Source: Eubacterium sp.
GTDB taxonomy: Bacteria > Bacillota > Clostridia > Lachnospirales > Lachnospiraceae
Length of the DNA stretch: 38,507 nucleotides
Direction of reading: 5' to 3'
NCBI GenBank assembly: GCA_024692605.1
Contig: JAILMQ010000133.1
Span: 1 to 38,507, forward strand
This document shows, one piece after another, positions 1 to 10,404 of this stretch. The notes beneath the pieces were generated by a model that ran no database searches, was not told the origin of the DNA, and saw only the letters and a program-made list of their open reading frames with translations. Position 1 is the first letter of the stretch. Each line of letters opens with the position of its first letter. The translations under genes and the position numbers were made by a program.

Positions 1-1
1 G

Positions 2-2392
2 GCAGCTGTTAAGGAGTTCTTTGGTTCATCACAGCTTTCTCAGTTCATGGATCAGAACAACCCTCTTGGTGAGCTGACTCACAAGAGACGTCTTTCAGCT
101 CTTGGTCCTGGCGGTCTTTCTAGAGACAGAGCTGGATTCGAGGTTCGAGACGTTCACTATACACACTATGGCCGTATGTGTCCTATCGAGACACCTGAAG
201 GTCCTAACATCGGACTTATCAACTCACTTGCTACATTTGCAAGAATTAATCAGTACGGCTTTATTGAGGCGCCATACAGAAGAGTAGACAAGACTGATCC
301 GGAAAATCCTGTAGTAACAGATGAAGTTGTTTATATGACAGCTGATGAAGAAGATCAGTACATCGTAGCTCAGGCTTCAGAACCACTTGATGAAGGAAAT
401 CATTTCATTAATAAGAATGTAGCCGGACGTCGTCGTGAAGAGACATCTGTATTCCCTAAGAGTACAATCGATTTCATGGACGTGTCTCCTAGAATGGTAT
501 TCTCAGTTGCTACATCAATGGTACCTTTCCTTCAGAACGACGATGCTAACCGTGCGCTGATGGGATCCAACATGCAGCGTCAGGCAGTGCCTCTTCTTAA
601 GACGGATGCACCGGTTGTTGGTACAGGTATGGAAGCAAAGGCAGCTATCGACTCAGGAGTAACAATCGTTGCTAAGCATGATGGTGTAGTTGAACTTTCA
701 TCCAGTGAGAAGATTATCGTTCGTACAGATGATAATTTAGTAGATGAGTACAATGTAATTAAGTTCTCCAGAAGTAACCAGGGTAACTGCATGAATCAGA
801 GACCTATCGTGTTCAAGGGAGACAGAGTTAAGGCGGGAGAAGTAATCGCAGATGGTGCTTCAACAGCAGGTGGTGAGCTTGCTCTTGGTAAGAACCCTCT
901 TATCGGATTCATGACCTGGGAAGGTTATAACTACGAGGATGCTGTACTTCTTTCAGAAAGACTTGTTAAAGATGATGTTTACACATCAGTACATATAGAA
1001 GAGTATGAATCAGATGCCAGAGATACAAAGCTGGGACCTGAAGAGATTACAAGAGACCTTGCCGGTCTTTCACAGGATGCACTTAAGAACCTGGATGAGA
1101 ACGGTATTATCCGTATCGGTGCTGAGGTTCGTGCCGGTGATATCCTTGTAGGTAAGGTTACACCTAAGGGTGAGACAGAGCTTACTGCTGAGGAGAAGCT
1201 TCTTAGAGCTATCTTCGGTGAGAAGGCAAGAGAAGTAAGAGATACATCACTGAGAGTTCCTCATGGTGCTTACGGTGTTGTAATGGATATTAAGATATTT
1301 ACAAGAGAGAACGGCGATGAACTTCCACCTGGAGTTACAAAGTCAGTTCGTGTATATATTGCTCAGAAGAGAAAGATATCAGTCGGAGATAAGATGGCCG
1401 GACGTCATGGTAACAAGGGTGTCGTTTCAAGAGTACTCCCTGCAGAAGATATGCCATTCCTTCCAAATGGTCGTCCTCTTGATATCGTACTTAACCCTCT
1501 CGGTGTTCCTTCACGTATGAACATAGGACAGGTACTTGAGCTTCACCTTGGACTTGCTTCTGAGGTTCTTGGTTTCAAGGTATCTACACCTATCTTCGAT
1601 GGAGCAAAGGAAGAGGATATTACAAAAGAATTAGAGATGGCCAACGACTATGTAAATACCGAATGGGAAGAGTTCGAGGCTAAATACAAGGATTACGTTG
1701 ATGAAAGCGTAATGAAATATCTGTATGATAACCGTGACCACCGTGAAGAGTGGAAGGGTGTTCCTATAGATAAGACAGGAAAGGTACAGCTCCGTGATGG
1801 ACGTACAGGAGAAGCAATTCCTGCACCGGTTTCTATCGGATTCATGCATTACCTCAAGCTGCACCACCTTGTTGATGATAAGATTCATGCTCGTTCAACC
1901 GGTCCTTACTCACTTGTAACTCAGCAGCCACTTGGTGGTAAGGCTCAATTCGGTGGACAGAGATTCGGAGAGATGGAGGTTTGGGCTCTTGAGGCATATG
2001 GTGCTTCATCAACACTTCAGGAGATCCTTACTGTTAAGTCCGATGATGTTGTAGGACGTGTTAAGACTTACGAAGCTATCATTAAGGGTGAGAATATCCC
2101 TGATCCTGGTACACCGGAATCCTTCAAGGTACTTCTTAAGGAATTCCAGTCACTTGGTCTGGATGTAAGAGTCCTCAAGGAAGATGGAGAGGAAGTAGAA
2201 CTTGGAGAGTCCGGCGAATACGACAGACAGACAAGAGCTATGCTGGAAGGTGAAGATGTTCGTTATGAAGGCGATCTTGCAGATAGCGGATATAACGAAG
2301 TTGATTCAGAAGGTGAATTCGTTAGCAATCCTGACAGTTTCTACGGCGAAGCAGATGACGGCTTTGATTCTTATGATGAGTCAGATGAATAA
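2..2392 (+). CDS. rpoB: RNA polymerase beta subunit, 3' part (5' end outside window)
   Basis: This is the catalytic beta subunit of DNA-directed RNA polymerase, which builds the active-centre cleft with beta'. The reading frame is open from base 2, so the apparent ATG at 47 is an internal methionine and about 796 of some 1,250-1,300 residues are present. The first 40 codons hold the rifampicin-resistance region ([14 protein letters not shown], then [13 protein letters not shown]). The Gln, Asp, His and Ser at the classical resistance positions are wild type, so a rifampicin-sensitive enzyme is inferred. Further conserved blocks are [10 protein letters not shown] (about base 566), GYNYEDAV (about 923), [16 protein letters not shown] (about 1372) and [24 protein letters not shown] near the C-terminal clamp. 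The protein ends in an acidic, Asp/Glu/Ser-rich tail of about 60 residues. rpoC follows after 19 bases, so the two are one transcription unit. Confidence 0.98.
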   Translation, partial: AAVKEFFGSSQLSQFMDQNNPLGELTHKRRLSALGPGGLSRDRAGFEVRDVHYTHYGRMCPIETPEGPNIGLINSLATFARINQYGFIEAPYRRVDKTDPENPVVTDEVVYMTADEEDQYIVAQASEPLDEGNHFINKNVAGRRREETSVFPKSTIDFMDVSPRMVFSVATSMVPFLQNDDANRALMGSNMQRQAVPLLKTDAPVVGTGMEAKAAIDSGVTIVAKHDGVVELSSSEKIIVRTDDNLVDEYNVIKFSRSNQGNCMNQRPIVFKGDRVKAGEVIADGASTAGGELALGKNPLIGFMTWEGYNYEDAVLLSERLVKDDVYTSVHIEEYESDARDTKLGPEEITRDLAGLSQDALKNLDENGIIRIGAEVRAGDILVGKVTPKGETELTAEEKLLRAIFGEKAREVRDTSLRVPHGAYGVVMDIKIFTRENGDELPPGVTKSVRVYIAQKRKISVGDKMAGRHGNKGVVSRVLPAEDMPFLPNGRPLDIVLNPLGVPSRMNIGQVLELHLGLASEVLGFKVSTPIFDGAKEEDITKELEMANDYVNTEWEEFEAKYKDYVDESVMKYLYDNRDHREEWKGVPIDKTGKVQLRDGRTGEAIPAPVSIGFMHYLKLHHLVDDKIHARSTGPYSLVTQQPLGGKAQFGGQRFGEMEVWALEAYGASSTLQEILTVKSDDVVGRVKTYEAIIKGENIPDPGTPESFKVLLKEFQSLGLDVRVLKEDGEEVELGESGEYDRQTRAMLEGEDVRYEGDLADSGYNEVDSEGEFVSNPDSFYGEADDGFDSYDESDE

Positions 2393-2411
2393 TTAAGGGA
2401 GGAAAGACAAA

Positions 2412-5400
2412 ATGGCAATTAATACAGATACAGAGCAGGAACAGCCTATATACTTTGATGCTATCAAGATTGGTCTTGCATCTCCTGAAAAAATCAGAGA
2501 ATGGTCATTCGGTGAGGTAACAAAGCCGGAGACAATTAACTATAGAACATGGAAACCTGAACGTGATGGACTTTTCTGTGAGAAGATTTTCGGACCTACA
2601 AAGGACTGGGAATGTCACTGTGGAAAGTACAAGAAGATACGTTTTAAGGGTATTGTCTGTGACAGATGTGGTGTTGAAGTAACAAAGTCAAGCGTTCGTC
2701 GTGAACGTATGGGACATATTGAACTTGGATGTCCGGTATCACATATCTGGTACTTCAAGGGTATCCCAAGTCGTATGGGACTTCTTCTTGACCTTTCACC
2801 ACGTGAACTTGAAAGAGTACTTTACTTCTCGGCTTATATCGTAACTGATCCGGGAGTTTCAGACCTTCATGAGAAGGATATTCTTTCAGAGCAGGATTAC
2901 AGAACAAAGCTCAGCCAGTATGGAAGCGACGGCTTTGAAGTTGGTATGGGTGCTGAGGCTATTAAAGAGCTTCTTAAAAAGGTAGATCTTGAGAAGGAAG
3001 CTACTGAGCTTCGTGAAGAGCTTGAGACTGCAACAGGTCAGAAGAAGACTAAGATCATCAAGAAGCTGGATGTTGTAGAAGCCTTCAGAAACTCAGGTAA
3101 CAAGCCTGAATGGATGATCCTTGATGTAATCCCTGTAATTCCACCGGATCTTCGTCCTATGGTACAGCTTGATGGTGGTAGATTTGCTACATCAGATCTT
3201 AATGATCTTTATAGAAGGATTATTAACAGAAATAATCGTCTTAAGAGACTTCTTGAGATTTCTGCTCCTGACATCATCGTTCGTAACGAGAAGAGAATGC
3301 TTCAGGAAGCAGTCGATTCACTTATTGATAATGGACGTCACGGACGTGCTGTTACAGGTCCGGGATCTCGTGCACTTAAATCTCTTTCTGAGATGCTTAA
3401 GGGTAAGCAGGGTAGATTCCGTCAGAACCTCCTTGGTAAGCGCGTTGACTACTCAGGACGTTCAGTTATCGTAGTAGGACCTGAACTTAAGATTTATCAG
3501 TGTGGTCTTCCTAAGGAAATGGCTATCGAGCTTTTCAAACCATTTGTTATGAAAGAGCTTGTTGCCAGAGGTAAGGCAGACAACATTAAGGCAGCTAAGA
3601 AGAAAGTTGAAAGACTTGAGAACGGTGTATGGGATATCCTTGAGGATGTTATCAAAGAGCATCCTGTTATGCTGAACCGTGCTCCTACACTTCACAGACT
3701 TGGTATTCAGGCATTTGAGCCAATTCTTGTAGAAGGTAAGGCTATCAAGCTTCATCCGCTGGTATGTATGGCATTTAATGCCGACTTCGATGGAGACCAG
3801 ATGGCGGTACATTTACCTCTTTCTGTTGAAGCTCAGGCTGAGTGTAGATTCCTTCTTCTTTCACCTAATAACCTGCTTAAGCCTTCAGATGGTGGTGTTG
3901 TTTCCGTTCCTTCACAGGATATGGTTCTTGGTATCTACTATCTGACAATGGATAAGTTTAAAGAAGTAGAATATACAGAAGATGAGATTAAGAAAGAGTA
4001 CCTTAAGGAAGATGAAGAGAAGAACCTTAAGGCTATCAAGAAGGATGCTGAGTCCGGTAAGATAGGTGCTTACGATAAGATCAGAGTTACAGTTATAAAG
4101 AAGCAGTCAAAGAAGGGTGATATCACATTCTTCAAGAATATTGTTTCTACTCCGGAGGATTTGCTTGGACGTAAATTCCTTGATCTGAATCGTGCGCTGC
4201 TTGCATTTGAAAATAAGGAAATCACTCTTCAGCAGAAGATTTATATTAAGAGAACTGCTGTAACTAACAGTGGTAAGGAAGTTTCAGGTTTTGTTGCTAC
4301 AACACTTGGAAAGCTTATCTTCAATGAGATGATCCCTCAGGATCTTGGATTTGTTGATAGAGATGATCCAAAGAAGGTTATTGAGCCTGAAGTTAACAAG
4401 CTTGTTAAGAAGGGTGATCTGAAGAAGATACTTAATAAATGTATCAATATCCATGGAGCTACAAAGACTGCAGAGGTTCTTGATGATATTAAGGCTCTTG
4501 GATATAAGTATTCAACTCTTAGTGGAATATCTGTTTCAATCGCAGATATGACAGTACCTGGCGATAAGAAGGAACTTCTGAATAGTGCTCAGGCTAAGGT
4601 TGATGAGATCAATCATTACTATGATATCGGATTCCTTACAGAGGAAGAGAGAAAGAGAACAGTTATTAAACAGTGGCAGATTGCGGATGACAGTCTTACA
4701 AAGGCCCTGCTTGATGGACTGGACAAATACAATAACATTTACATGATGGCCGATTCCGGTGCCCGTGGTTCTGATCAGCAGATCAAACAGCTGGCAGGTA
4801 TGCGTGGACTTATGGCTGATACAACAGGTAATACTATCGAGCTTCCTATCAAGTCTAACTTCCGTGAGGGTCTTGACGTACTGGAGTACTTCATGTCAGC
4901 CCACGGTGCTCGTAAGGGACTTTCTGATACAGCTCTTCGTACAGCCGATTCAGGTTATCTGACAAGACGTCTTGTTGATGTATCACAGGATCTTATTATC
5001 AGAGAAACTGATTGTTCAGCAGAGACACCGGACGTTAAGCCGGGTATCTATGTTAAGGCTTTCATGGATGGTGATGAACTTACAGAGAGCTTCCAGGAAA
5101 GAATTACCGGTCGTTATACAGCAGAGAGCATTTACAATGCTAAGGGTGAGAGGATTGTTAAAATCAACCATATGATCACTCCTGCAAGAGCAGAGAGAAT
5201 CATGAAGGAGGGTCTTGAGAATATTCCGGGACATGATCCTGAAGATCTTTCAGATCTTGCAGAACGTATACCATTTACTGATCCTGAAACCGGAGCACCA
5301 AGACGTAATGCTAAGCTCAAGATCAGATCTATACTTTCATGTAAGTGCCACCTTGGTATATGTGCTAAGTGTTATGGTGCTAACCTTGCAACAGGACAGC

Positions 5401-6389
5401 CTGTACAGGTTGGTGAGGCAGTTGGTATCATAGCTGCTCAGTCAATCGGTGAGCCTGGTACACAGCTTACGATGAGAACCTTCCACTCAGGTGGTGTTGC
5501 CGGTGGTGATATCACACAGGGTCTTCCTAGAGTAGAGGAGATTTTCGAAGCTCGTAAGCCTAAGGGACTTGCAATTATTTCTGACTTTGCCGGTAAAGTT
5601 GAGATCAGAGATACAAAGAAGAAGAGAGAAGTAGTTGTTTCAAATGCTGAGACAGGAGAGACTAAGGCATATCTTATTCCTTACGGATCACGTATTAAGG
5701 TTCAGGACGGTGAAGAGATTGCAGCCGGTGATGAGCTTACAGAAGGTTCTGTAAATCCTCATGATATCCTTAAGATTAAGGGTGTATCTGCAGTTCAGAA
5801 TTACATGCTTCGTGAGGTTCAGAAGGTTTACCGTTCTCAGGGTGTTGAGATTAACGATAAGCATATCGAGATTATTGTTCGTCAGATGCTTAAGAAGACA
5901 CGTATCGAGGATGCCGGAGATTCAGAATATCTTCCGGGAACACTTGCAGACGTACTTGATATAGAAGAGGTTAATGAGATTAACGAGGCAGAGGGTCTTC
6001 GTCCGGTAGTTGCAAATCGTATACTTCTGGGTATTACAAAGGCTTCACTTGCTACTAACTCATTCCTTTCAGCTGCTTCCTTCCAGGAGACAACAAGAGT
6101 TCTTACAGATGCAGCTATCAAGGGTAAGATTGATCCGCTTATCGGACTTAAGGAGAACGTTCTTATCGGTAAGCTTATACCTGCAGGTACAGGTATGAAG
6201 AGATATCGTACAGTTCATCTTGATTCTGATTATGCAAGAGATATCGAAGATGAAGAATTCGACTTCGAAGAAGGCGATGAATTTGTTGATGATGTAGAAC
6301 TTACAGATGATACAGCTGAAGATACTTTAGTATCTGAAGATGTGGCAGATGTAGAAGATACAGCTGAAGAAGAGACATCTGAAGAATAA
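2412..6389 (+). CDS. rpoC: RNA polymerase beta' subunit
   Basis: This is the beta' subunit, which carries the catalytic magnesium of RNA polymerase. It is 1,325 residues long and starts at an ATG 8-9 bases after AAGGGAGG. The N-terminal zinc finger has Cys68, Cys70, Cys83 and Cys86. The universal NADFDGDQ motif places the metal-binding aspartates at 458, 460 and 462. The second zinc site is visible as a Cys in RETDCSAE plus [11 protein letters not shown] near residue 980. The bridge-helix and trigger-loop region is recognisable as GARGS and [16 protein letters not shown]. The last 45-50 residues are almost entirely Asp, Glu, Val and Thr, an acidic tail beyond the usual end of the fold. A hairpin-plus-T-run terminator lies 35 bases after the stop, so the rpoBC operon probably ends here. 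Confidence 0.99.
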   Translation: MAINTDTEQEQPIYFDAIKIGLASPEKIREWSFGEVTKPETINYRTWKPERDGLFCEKIFGPTKDWECHCGKYKKIRFKGIVCDRCGVEVTKSSVRRERMGHIELGCPVSHIWYFKGIPSRMGLLLDLSPRELERVLYFSAYIVTDPGVSDLHEKDILSEQDYRTKLSQYGSDGFEVGMGAEAIKELLKKVDLEKEATELREELETATGQKKTKIIKKLDVVEAFRNSGNKPEWMILDVIPVIPPDLRPMVQLDGGRFATSDLNDLYRRIINRNNRLKRLLEISAPDIIVRNEKRMLQEAVDSLIDNGRHGRAVTGPGSRALKSLSEMLKGKQGRFRQNLLGKRVDYSGRSVIVVGPELKIYQCGLPKEMAIELFKPFVMKELVARGKADNIKAAKKKVERLENGVWDILEDVIKEHPVMLNRAPTLHRLGIQAFEPILVEGKAIKLHPLVCMAFNADFDGDQMAVHLPLSVEAQAECRFLLLSPNNLLKPSDGGVVSVPSQDMVLGIYYLTMDKFKEVEYTEDEIKKEYLKEDEEKNLKAIKKDAESGKIGAYDKIRVTVIKKQSKKGDITFFKNIVSTPEDLLGRKFLDLNRALLAFENKEITLQQKIYIKRTAVTNSGKEVSGFVATTLGKLIFNEMIPQDLGFVDRDDPKKVIEPEVNKLVKKGDLKKILNKCINIHGATKTAEVLDDIKALGYKYSTLSGISVSIADMTVPGDKKELLNSAQAKVDEINHYYDIGFLTEEERKRTVIKQWQIADDSLTKALLDGLDKYNNIYMMADSGARGSDQQIKQLAGMRGLMADTTGNTIELPIKSNFREGLDVLEYFMSAHGARKGLSDTALRTADSGYLTRRLVDVSQDLIIRETDCSAETPDVKPGIYVKAFMDGDELTESFQERITGRYTAESIYNAKGERIVKINHMITPARAERIMKEGLENIPGHDPEDLSDLAERIPFTDPETGAPRRNAKLKIRSILSCKCHLGICAKCYGANLATGQPVQVGEAVGIIAAQSIGEPGTQLTMRTFHSGGVAGGDITQGLPRVEEIFEARKPKGLAIISDFAGKVEIRDTKKKREVVVSNAETGETKAYLIPYGSRIKVQDGEEIAAGDELTEGSVNPHDILKIKGVSAVQNYMLREVQKVYRSQGVEINDKHIEIIVRQMLKKTRIEDAGDSEYLPGTLADVLDIEEVNEINEAEGLRPVVANRILLGITKASLATNSFLSAASFQETTRVLTDAAIKGKIDPLIGLKENVLIGKLIPAGTGMKRYRTVHLDSDYARDIEDEEFDFEEGDEFVDDVELTDDTAEDTLVSEDVADVEDTAEEETSEE

Positions 6390-6402
6390 AACATAATTAT
6401 TT

Positions 6403-6419
6403 GTATGCAACGTGCATAC
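6403..6419. repeat. 7-bp perfect inverted repeat after rpoC
   Basis: The arms GTATGCA and TGCATAC are separated by ACG, just past the rpoC stop codon and before the terminator. No T-run follows it. It may be a protein-binding site, an RNA hairpin or chance. Its function is unknown. Confidence 0.4.
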
Positions 6420-6427
6420 CAATGAAA

Positions 6428-6463
6428 AAAGCTCTGATGATAAAATATCGTCAGAGCTTTTTT
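6428..6463 (+). terminator. Rho-independent terminator of rpoBC
   Basis: The arm AAAGCTCTGATGATA pairs with TATCGTCAGAGCTTT, with one G-U wobble and an AAA loop, and is followed by a run of T. The A-run in front makes it potentially active in both directions. It separates the RNA polymerase genes from the downstream envelope gene. Confidence 0.88.
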
Positions 6464-6498
6464 ACATAAAAATCTTGTGAAAAGAGAGGTTGATGCGT

Positions 6499-7731
6499 AT
6501 GGATAATATGAATAATAATATGAATGGCAATATGAATTATAAAGCTCCGGCTCCTAAGAATGGTAGTTCAGGACTTGGGATAGCGGCATTCATTCTTTCG
6601 CTTCTTGGATGTACATCATTTATTGGTCTTATACTTGCTATAATTGATATGGCTAGTAAGAATGGTAAGAAAAAAACATTTTCAATAATCGCTCTTGTGC
6701 TTAATGGTGTATGGCTTCTTATTGGTATAGCGGTTTTTGCGAGCGGAGGTACAAAGAATCTTACGGAGACCAAGAAGGGCTCGTCGCACGTTGCAGAAAC
6801 AGAAATGTCCGGAGATGATAAAAAAACGGATGCTTCATCAACTGATGATGCTGATTCTAATGATGATAGTGCCTCTAAAGATGAAAGCAGTAGCGATAGT
6901 GATAACAGCGGACCGCTTTCAGTTGGTGACACTTATACAAAGAGTGATTTCTCTATTACTTATGCTGAATTTGGTGAGTATAAAGACTATGAAGATTGGG
7001 CAGCACCTAAGGAAGGTAATAAAATTGCATATGCTATATTTAATGCAGTTAACAATGGTGACAGTGACTCTTATCTTTCGTTCTCTGACTTTGAAGGATA
7101 TGCAAATGGAACTAATGTTGAGAAATACTTTAGTATTGATTCTGAAACATCTGTAAATCTGTCAAAAGGAAGGGTTGGAACTGTAACTGTTGCTTTTGAA
7201 ATACCTGCGGATTGTGCCATGAGTGAGTTTGAAATTGAATATACTCCTAATATGTGGCTTGATGAGAAAATCATTTTCGTAGGTTCAGGTGATGGTACCC
7301 CTGTTGTGGCTGATAAATCAATGGTTGACATAACTGCAGATATTGATTCTGAAGTAATAAACGAGGGTGAGACATATGACGATAAAGATGTGAAAATTGA
7401 ATATGTTGAATGCGGCGAATTGACTGATTATGATGAGTGGAATGATCCGGGTGAAGGTAATAAAATAATATATGCGAAGTTTAATGTGGTAAATGAATCT
7501 GATTCTGACTTTACTCTTGCATACTGGGATTTCGAATGTTTTGCCGACAACAAGCAGGTTGAAGCAACCTATCCGGGAGATGAGTATTCATTTACTATAG
7601 ACCTTTCTAAGGGAAGAAACGGAAAGGGATCCGTTGCATTTGTTGTGCCAAAGGATGCTTCGGATATTCAGATCGAGTATTCGCCAAGTTTATGGTCAAA
7701 TAAACATATAATATTCCAATACAAAGAATAA
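6499..7731 (+). CDS. Membrane-anchored protein, DUF4190-like N-terminus with two DUF4352-like domains
   Basis: A 410-residue envelope protein of unknown function. The ATG at 6499 is chosen because AGAGAGG lies nine bases before it; upstream TTG and ATG codons at 6490 and 6493 are too close to that site. After an Asn/Met-rich start, two hydrophobic spans (about residues 20-75) resemble DUF4190 membrane proteins. An Asp/Ser-rich linker runs to about residue 140. Two clearly duplicated domains of about 120 residues follow (about 141-260 and 285-410). Both contain the pattern DY-x-x-W...P-x-EGNK, then a DF(E) strand, LSKGR and an IEY(T/S)P ending. This matches the immunoglobulin-like DUF4352 family found in extracellular proteins. 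The extracellular placement and the family call are inferred from sequence pattern only. It is flanked by terminators on both sides and so is monocistronic. Confidence 0.8.
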   Translation: MDNMNNNMNGNMNYKAPAPKNGSSGLGIAAFILSLLGCTSFIGLILAIIDMASKNGKKKTFSIIALVLNGVWLLIGIAVFASGGTKNLTETKKGSSHVAETEMSGDDKKTDASSTDDADSNDDSASKDESSSDSDNSGPLSVGDTYTKSDFSITYAEFGEYKDYEDWAAPKEGNKIAYAIFNAVNNGDSDSYLSFSDFEGYANGTNVEKYFSIDSETSVNLSKGRVGTVTVAFEIPADCAMSEFEIEYTPNMWLDEKIIFVGSGDGTPVVADKSMVDITADIDSEVINEGETYDDKDVKIEYVECGELTDYDEWNDPGEGNKIIYAKFNVVNESDSDFTLAYWDFECFADNKQVEATYPGDEYSFTIDLSKGRNGKGSVAFVVPKDASDIQIEYSPSLWSNKHIIFQYKE

Positions 7732-7750
7732 TAGCTAAATCATCCACCCG

Positions 7751-7790
7751 AAAGTGTACCATGGGGTCTGCCTCCTGTGGTACACTTTTT
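7751..7790 (+). terminator. Rho-independent terminator after the DUF4352-like gene
   Basis: The arms AAAGTGTACCA and TGGTACACTTT pair perfectly around a short GC-rich loop and end in TTTTT. It lies 20 bases after the upstream stop codon. Confidence 0.85.
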
Positions 7791-7797
7791 ATGTTTG

Positions 7798-7806
7798 TGT
7801 TAGAAT
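7798..7806 (+). promoter_or_regulatory. Possible extended -10 promoter for the NlpC/P60 gene
   Basis: TGTTAGAAT fits an extended -10 element (TGN plus TAGAAT), placed directly after the previous terminator and 56 bases before the start codon. No good -35 hexamer is visible at the right spacing. Confidence 0.35.
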
Positions 7807-7810
7807 AAAA

Positions 7811-7838
7811 AGTGGGTCAGGGGACAGTCCCTCTGGCA
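7811..7838. repeat. Short GGGGACAGTCCC palindromic element
   Basis: A GC-rich element with the core GGGAC-A-GTCCC lies in the leader of the NlpC/P60 gene. It resembles, but is not identical to, the GGGGTCAGACCCC elements at 21.5 and 24.5 kb. It would sit in the 5' untranslated RNA. Confidence 0.5.
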
Positions 7839-7861
7839 TCGTTTGGAGTGGAGGATTTGGT

Positions 7862-9175
7862 ATGGAATATATAAGTAGGGAAATGTGTGAGCCGGCGTTC
7901 TGGTATCAGAAGCAGATAAATCCGGGAGCTGTTCTTGCGGATTATGATCAGATAAAAGATATTAATAGATTGATTGCTGAAGATCCGGATACAGGGGTTC
8001 GTGATCTTAAGAAAGAACCGGAAACCTATGATGGTGCTGAGTTTAATAAGGAACTCCTTAGGATTGCAGAGGATAATATTGACTGGTATCTGGCACAGGC
8101 CAAAACCATGTATACTGATGGTGGAGAGACTCTTAATAAAGACTCTTTTGAGAATATTGTAAGAAATACCCAGAGCCGCATGGCTGAAAGCCGGCAGCCT
8201 GTGCAATATGGAATAGTAACTAACCGAACCTCCTTCAGAGGCCTTCCGACAGATATGATGATACTGGATGAGAAGACTGATTATAATTTTGATTATCTGT
8301 ACAGTGGTTCTATAAATGTAAATGAGCCACTTATTATTAAATCCCTTTCTGCAGATGGCATATATTACTATGCAATTGGAATTAACTGCGAAGGCTGGGT
8401 TCCTAAAGAAGATGTAGCTGTTTGCTCTGATAAAAAGAGCTGGCAGAGAGTCTGGGACATAGACCCGGCAGATGTGCTGGTTATATATGAAGATAAACTG
8501 ATCACTGAAACCACCAGGGTTGATAAAGAAATATCAAACCGTCTTCTGGGAATGGGAACTGTTCTTGAAAAGGTTTCAAAGGAAGAGTGCAGTAGCACTG
8601 TATCAAACAGGGTTCCGATTTTCAACCATGTGGTATGGATTCCAATCAGAAAAGAAGATGGTTCTTATGGAAGGTCCATGGCCTTGATACCATTTCACAA
8701 AAAGGTAAGCGAAGGATATCTTCCTCTTTCATATAAAAATATAGCTGAAGTAGCGTTTAATATGCTGGGCAATACATATGGATGGGGCGGTATGCTGGAT
8801 TCAAATGACTGCTCAGGATATATTTCAGACATATATAGGTGCTTTGGCCTGAGGTTAGCGAAAAATACGAGCTTCCAGTCAAAGATGCTGGTTAAAAAAT
8901 ATGATGTAAAAGATTCTTCTTCTGAAGAAAAGAAAGCATTTTTAGATAAGCTTCCTCTGGGAACGATACTTGTCTGGAGTGGGCACGAGGTGCTTTATCT
9001 GGGGAAGCGGGATGGAAGATATTATGTGATCAATTCTATCAGCTCTGCTGTTATACCTGACGGGAAGCTGAATAAAGTAAGAAATGTAATTATCAATTCA
9101 CTGGATGTGAAAAGGGTGTCCGGAGATACATGGCTGGACGCTGTGGAAACCATATTAGTTCCGTATATCATATAG
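7862..9175 (+). CDS. SH3-domain NlpC/P60 family cell-wall hydrolase
   Basis: A 437-residue probable peptidoglycan endopeptidase. The ATG at 7862 follows GGAGTGGAGG by seven bases. An in-frame upstream extension to 7754 is discarded because it would read through the preceding terminator. The order is: an N-terminal helical region; bacterial SH3-like segments of the NLPC N-terminal type (about 115-270, with NRTSFRGLPTD and GWVPKEDVAV); and the C-terminal NlpC/P60 papain-like domain. The catalytic Cys is Cys317 in NDCSGY, preceded by the typical YGWGG. The catalytic His is His375 in SGHEVLYLG. The third polar residue is probably in YYVINS. No clear signal peptide is present, which is unusual for a wall hydrolase: it may be exported by another route, or act on cytoplasmic muropeptides such as gamma-D-Glu-diamino acid peptides. 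Substrate specificity is not readable. Confidence 0.88.
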   Translation: MEYISREMCEPAFWYQKQINPGAVLADYDQIKDINRLIAEDPDTGVRDLKKEPETYDGAEFNKELLRIAEDNIDWYLAQAKTMYTDGGETLNKDSFENIVRNTQSRMAESRQPVQYGIVTNRTSFRGLPTDMMILDEKTDYNFDYLYSGSINVNEPLIIKSLSADGIYYYAIGINCEGWVPKEDVAVCSDKKSWQRVWDIDPADVLVIYEDKLITETTRVDKEISNRLLGMGTVLEKVSKEECSSTVSNRVPIFNHVVWIPIRKEDGSYGRSMALIPFHKKVSEGYLPLSYKNIAEVAFNMLGNTYGWGGMLDSNDCSGYISDIYRCFGLRLAKNTSFQSKMLVKKYDVKDSSSEEKKAFLDKLPLGTILVWSGHEVLYLGKRDGRYYVINSISSAVIPDGKLNKVRNVIINSLDVKRVSGDTWLDAVETILVPYII

Positions 9176-9212
9176 TAAACTGCTGTGTAAGGATGTGGAA
9201 TATAAAAAATGT

Positions 9213-9241
9213 TTGACATTGATATATCAAGTGAGTATAAT
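9213..9241 (+). promoter_or_regulatory. Consensus sigma-A promoter of the str operon
   Basis: TTGACA (9213-9218), a 17-base spacer and TATAAT (9236-9241) match the sigma-A consensus exactly. Transcription is expected to start near 9248, giving an rpsL leader of about 110 bases. Confidence 0.93.
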
Positions 9242-9243
9242 GG

Positions 9244-9324
9244 ATAGGCGTGCGTAAAAAGCGCGCCTATTTACGTGCATTTTTGGTTAGATGCACGGGT
9301 CCGCGTATAGAACTGATTTGCGGA
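9244..9324 (+). promoter_or_regulatory. Structured rpsL leader RNA
   Basis: Three hairpins can be drawn: ATAGGCGTGC/GCGCGCCTAT (9244-9270, one wobble), CGTGCAT/ATGCACG (9274-9297, perfect) and TCCGC/GCGGA (9300-9324). An alternative pairing of CGTAAA (about 9253-9258) with TTTACG (about 9270-9275) excludes the first two and is followed by GTGCATTTTT, a terminator-like ending. This suggests attenuation or ribosomal-protein feedback. It does not match a leader family I can name. Confidence 0.5.
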
Positions 9325-9356
9325 TTACTAAAATATAAAGATAAGGAGGTGAAAAC

Positions 9357-9776
9357 ATGCCAACATTTAACCAGTTAGTTAGAAAAGGAAGACAGGACGC
9401 TGTTAAGAAGTCTACAGCACCTGCACTTCAGAAGGGTTACAACTCTCTTAAGAAGAGACCTACAGATGCTTCTGCACCACAGAAGAGAGGTGTATGTACA
9501 GCTGTTAAGACAGCAACTCCTAAGAAGCCTAACTCAGCTCTGAGAAAAATTGCCAGAGTTCGTCTTTCTAACGGAATGGAAGTAACAAGCTATATTCCGG
9601 GTGAAGGTCACAACCTTCAGGAGCACAGCGTTGTTCTTATCCGTGGTGGAAGAGTAAAGGACCTTCCTGGTACAAGATACCACATTATCCGTGGAACTCT
9701 TGATACAGCAGGTGTTGCAAAGAGACGTCAGGCACGTTCAAAGTACGGTGCTAAGCGTCCAAAGGATGCTAAATAA
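9357..9776 (+). CDS. rpsL: 30S ribosomal protein S12
   Basis: S12 is part of the decoding centre of the small subunit. It is 139 residues long and starts at an ATG six bases after AAGGAGGTG. It carries the Firmicute-type insertion (about residues 28-41) absent from the 124-residue Escherichia coli protein. The conserved loops [11 protein letters not shown] and GGRVKDLPG are intact. Lys57, equivalent to E. coli Lys43 (numbered with Met1), and the Lys in RVKDLPG are wild type, so streptomycin sensitivity at this locus is inferred. It is the first gene of the str operon, directly under a perfect-consensus promoter. Confidence 0.99.
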   Translation: MPTFNQLVRKGRQDAVKKSTAPALQKGYNSLKKRPTDASAPQKRGVCTAVKTATPKKPNSALRKIARVRLSNGMEVTSYIPGEGHNLQEHSVVLIRGGRVKDLPGTRYHIIRGTLDTAGVAKRRQARSKYGAKRPKDAK

Positions 9777-9794
9777 GCAGCCGTAACAGTTAAT

Positions 9795-9852
9795 CACGCT
9801 GGTTAAACAAACCATGTTTTCATCAGCGCGAACACACATTCAAAGATGTGTG
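9795..9852 (+). promoter_or_regulatory. Structured rpsL-rpsG intercistronic region, candidate S7 feedback site
   Basis: A composite hairpin (CGCTG...CAGCG, 9797-9828, with an inner TGGTT/AACCA) is followed by a 7-bp stem CACACAT/ATGTGTG (9833-9852). In E. coli, S7 represses translation by binding the S12-S7 intercistronic RNA. Whether this one works the same way is inference. Confidence 0.4.
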
Positions 9853-9861
9853 AGTACCTAA

Positions 9862-10362
<501 letters not shown>

Positions 10363-10404
10363 TAACATTTTATTTGTTTTTAAAATATTAAGGAGGAAAC
10401 AGTC

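Noticed and set aside
7754-7861. In-frame N-terminal extension of the NlpC/P60 gene
   Set aside because: It would read through the preceding terminator and the GGGGACAG element, and it has no ribosome binding site. The ATG at 7862 has GGAGG at proper spacing.
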